Positions 22,327 to 23,201 of a stretch of DNA of 23,201 bases are shown piece after piece. The first letter of the stretch is position 1. The number at the start of each line of letters is the position of its first letter. The notes beneath the pieces were generated by a model. It worked only from the letters and a program-made list of their open reading frames with translations, was not told the origin of the DNA and did no database searches. Where the stretch lies: NCBI GenBank assembly GCA_002498285.1, contig DAGU01000046.1, forward strand, positions 1 to 23,201. The letters are read 5' to 3'. Origin of the DNA: Methanomassiliicoccus sp. UBA386 (GTDB lineage: Archaea > Thermoplasmatota > Thermoplasmata > Methanomassiliicoccales > Methanomassiliicoccaceae). Both the position numbers and the translations under genes were made by a program.

Positions 22327-22369
22327 TTTTTAACAGTGGCGGGATGGCTCCTCACCTGAGCGGTTTTTT
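22327..22369 (+). terminator. oligo-T terminators after ilvE
   Basis: Two T runs, five at 22327-22331 and six at 22364-22369, follow the ilvE stop within 65 bases and precede the promoter of the next gene. Oligo-T tracts are the normal archaeal termination signal. Confidence 0.4.
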
Positions 22370-22408
22370 CGGGCCTGCAGACGATCCCCACTTGGCGCCA
22401 TCCAGCAA

Positions 22409-22418
22409 TATTAATATA
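22409..22418 (+). promoter_or_regulatory. TATA box for the BtuF-like gene
   Basis: TATTAATATA sits in a marked AT-rich patch about 26 bases ahead of position 22440, the predicted start of transcription. A perfect inverted repeat begins at the next base. Confidence 0.6.
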
Positions 22419-22440
22419 GCCAACCAGCGTTTACTCTTGG

Positions 22441-22457
22441 TTGGATGATACATCCAA
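22441..22457 (+). promoter_or_regulatory. candidate operator: perfect inverted repeat at the transcription start
   Basis: TTGGATG-ATA-CATCCAA is a seven-base perfect inverted repeat with a three-base spacer, beginning right at the predicted transcription start of the BtuF-like gene. An overlapping inverted repeat, CCAACCA (22420-22426) with TGGTTGG (22438-22444), lies between it and the TATA box. A repressor bound here would block initiation. A metal- or cofactor-responsive regulator is a reasonable guess for a metallophore-uptake gene, but no specific regulator can be named. Confidence 0.5.
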
Positions 22458-22494
22458 TTAATTCAGACGTTCCATAATTCAGGAGGAAATGTTG

Positions 22495-23201
22495 ATGGAT
22501 GATGGAAAGCGCAGAGTGATCGCTATAGCCCTGGTGGCGATATTGGTGGTGGCGGTCGTGGCTGTAGTGTTCACGAGCGGGCTTTTGCAGACTGGAACGG
22601 CCGGAGACGTCACCGACGCGGCAGGCCGCGAGGTGGTTCTTGGCGAAACCCCTGAGCGCATCGTGTCCTGCTCCCCCGGCATCACCGAGATGGTGTTCGC
22701 GCTAGGTCTCGGGGATAAAGTGGTGGCCGTTACCGAATACTGCGATCATCCGGCTGGCGCGGCCGCCCTCCGTGACGCCAAAGAAACGGTGGGCGGCTAC
22801 TGGGAGCCGAACTATGAGTGGGTCATCAGCTACGATCCGGACCTCGTGCTGGTCGATTATGGCACGGAGGCGCATCGGAAGTTGGCCACCAAGCTCATAG
22901 ATGCCAAGGTGAAAGTGCTGCAGATGTTCGAACAGGAGGACCTTGCCAGCGTGTACAAGAACCTTGGCCTGCTGGGCAACGTGACCAAGACCTCGGACAA
23001 GGCCGCCGGGCTGACGGACGGCATCAAGGCTTCCATCGACAACACCCGGAACGCCGTCGATGGCCTGGAGGCGTCCAACGTGTTGTACGTTACATACGCC
23101 GACAGCGGTTTCACCAACGTATATGTCTCGGGCAGAGGCACCGCGGTCGATGAGCTAATCGGACTGGCGGGAGGGAAGAACGTGTTCGACGATGCCGAGG
23201 G
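22495..23201 (+). CDS. BtuF-like ABC transporter substrate-binding protein (partial)
   Basis: The first 235 codons are visible before the window ends. A basic tip (residues 4-6, KRR) and hydrophobic segment (about residues 8-28) form an N-terminal membrane anchor; no lipobox cysteine follows. The mature part has the periplasmic-binding-protein class III pattern: VTDAAGREVVL, PERIVSCSPGITEMVFALG, VVAVTEYCDHP, VGGYWEPNYEWVISYDPDLVLVD, then a long helical linker and LIGLAGGKNVFDD. These proteins deliver vitamin B12, haem or iron-siderophore complexes to an ABC importer; the ligand is not readable. ATG 22495 is supported by AGGAGG eight bases upstream; an in-frame ATG at 22489 is too close to that site. 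The remaining C-terminal lobe, and possibly permease and ATPase genes, lie beyond the right edge. Confidence 0.88.
   Translation, partial: MDDGKRRVIAIALVAILVVAVVAVVFTSGLLQTGTAGDVTDAAGREVVLGETPERIVSCSPGITEMVFALGLGDKVVAVTEYCDHPAGAAALRDAKETVGGYWEPNYEWVISYDPDLVLVDYGTEAHRKLATKLIDAKVKVLQMFEQEDLASVYKNLGLLGNVTKTSDKAAGLTDGIKASIDNTRNAVDGLEASNVLYVTYADSGFTNVYVSGRGTAVDELIGLAGGKNVFDDAE

Overview
The window looks like a GC-rich archaeal chromosome segment, most likely from the Thermoplasmatota (a Methanomassiliicoccales-like relative is my best guess; lineage is inference). The archaeal marks are a diphthine synthase, an archaeal-type Trm5, TATA-like boxes about 25 bases ahead of several starts, and apparently leaderless genes mixed with genes that have strong Shine-Dalgarno sites. 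TAG ends 5 of 21 intact genes with a visible stop, so it is an ordinary stop here. That argues against heavy pyrrolysine use.

Bases 1-16994 are a surface-polysaccharide or glycan island. It opens with the tail of one protein and a membrane-anchored beta-helix protein. A minus-strand pair follows (CgeB-like glycosyltransferase, then GT4 glycosyltransferase). A long plus-strand run comes next: GT4 glycosyltransferase, Wzx-type flippase, a broken FemAB-like gene, a WbpP/TviC-like UDP-sugar 4-epimerase, a TviB-like UDP-GlcNAc 6-dehydrogenase and a WalW-like polysaccharide deacetylase. Facing it on the minus strand are a GT-C membrane protein, two more GT4 enzymes and a small membrane protein. An intact FemAB-like aminoacyltransferase and a cysteine-rich conserved protein of unknown function close the island. 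Together these could make an N-acetylhexosaminuronic-acid-containing glycan (UDP-GalNAcA by analogy with Vi antigen), assemble it on a lipid, flip it, and modify it by deacetylation and possibly aminoacylation. No phospho-sugar transferase that would start the chain is visible.

Bases 17000-20600 hold compact housekeeping genes on alternating strands: a degenerate FtsZ/tubulin-like protein, diphthine synthase (dphB), tRNA m1G37 methyltransferase (trm5) and a dCTP deaminase/dUTPase-family enzyme lacking the deaminase glutamate. Their ends overlap, and dphB and trm5 have overlapping start codons on opposite strands.

Bases 20660-23201 hold a small conserved protein, a branched-chain aminotransferase (ilvE), and the first part of a BtuF-like ABC substrate-binding protein. 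The last has a TATA box followed by a perfect inverted repeat at the predicted transcription start.

The most interesting items are the cysteine-rich protein at 16473-16994, the degenerate FtsZ-like protein, the mutually embedded dphB/trm5 promoters, and the decayed FemAB copy with its intact paralogue 8 kb away.
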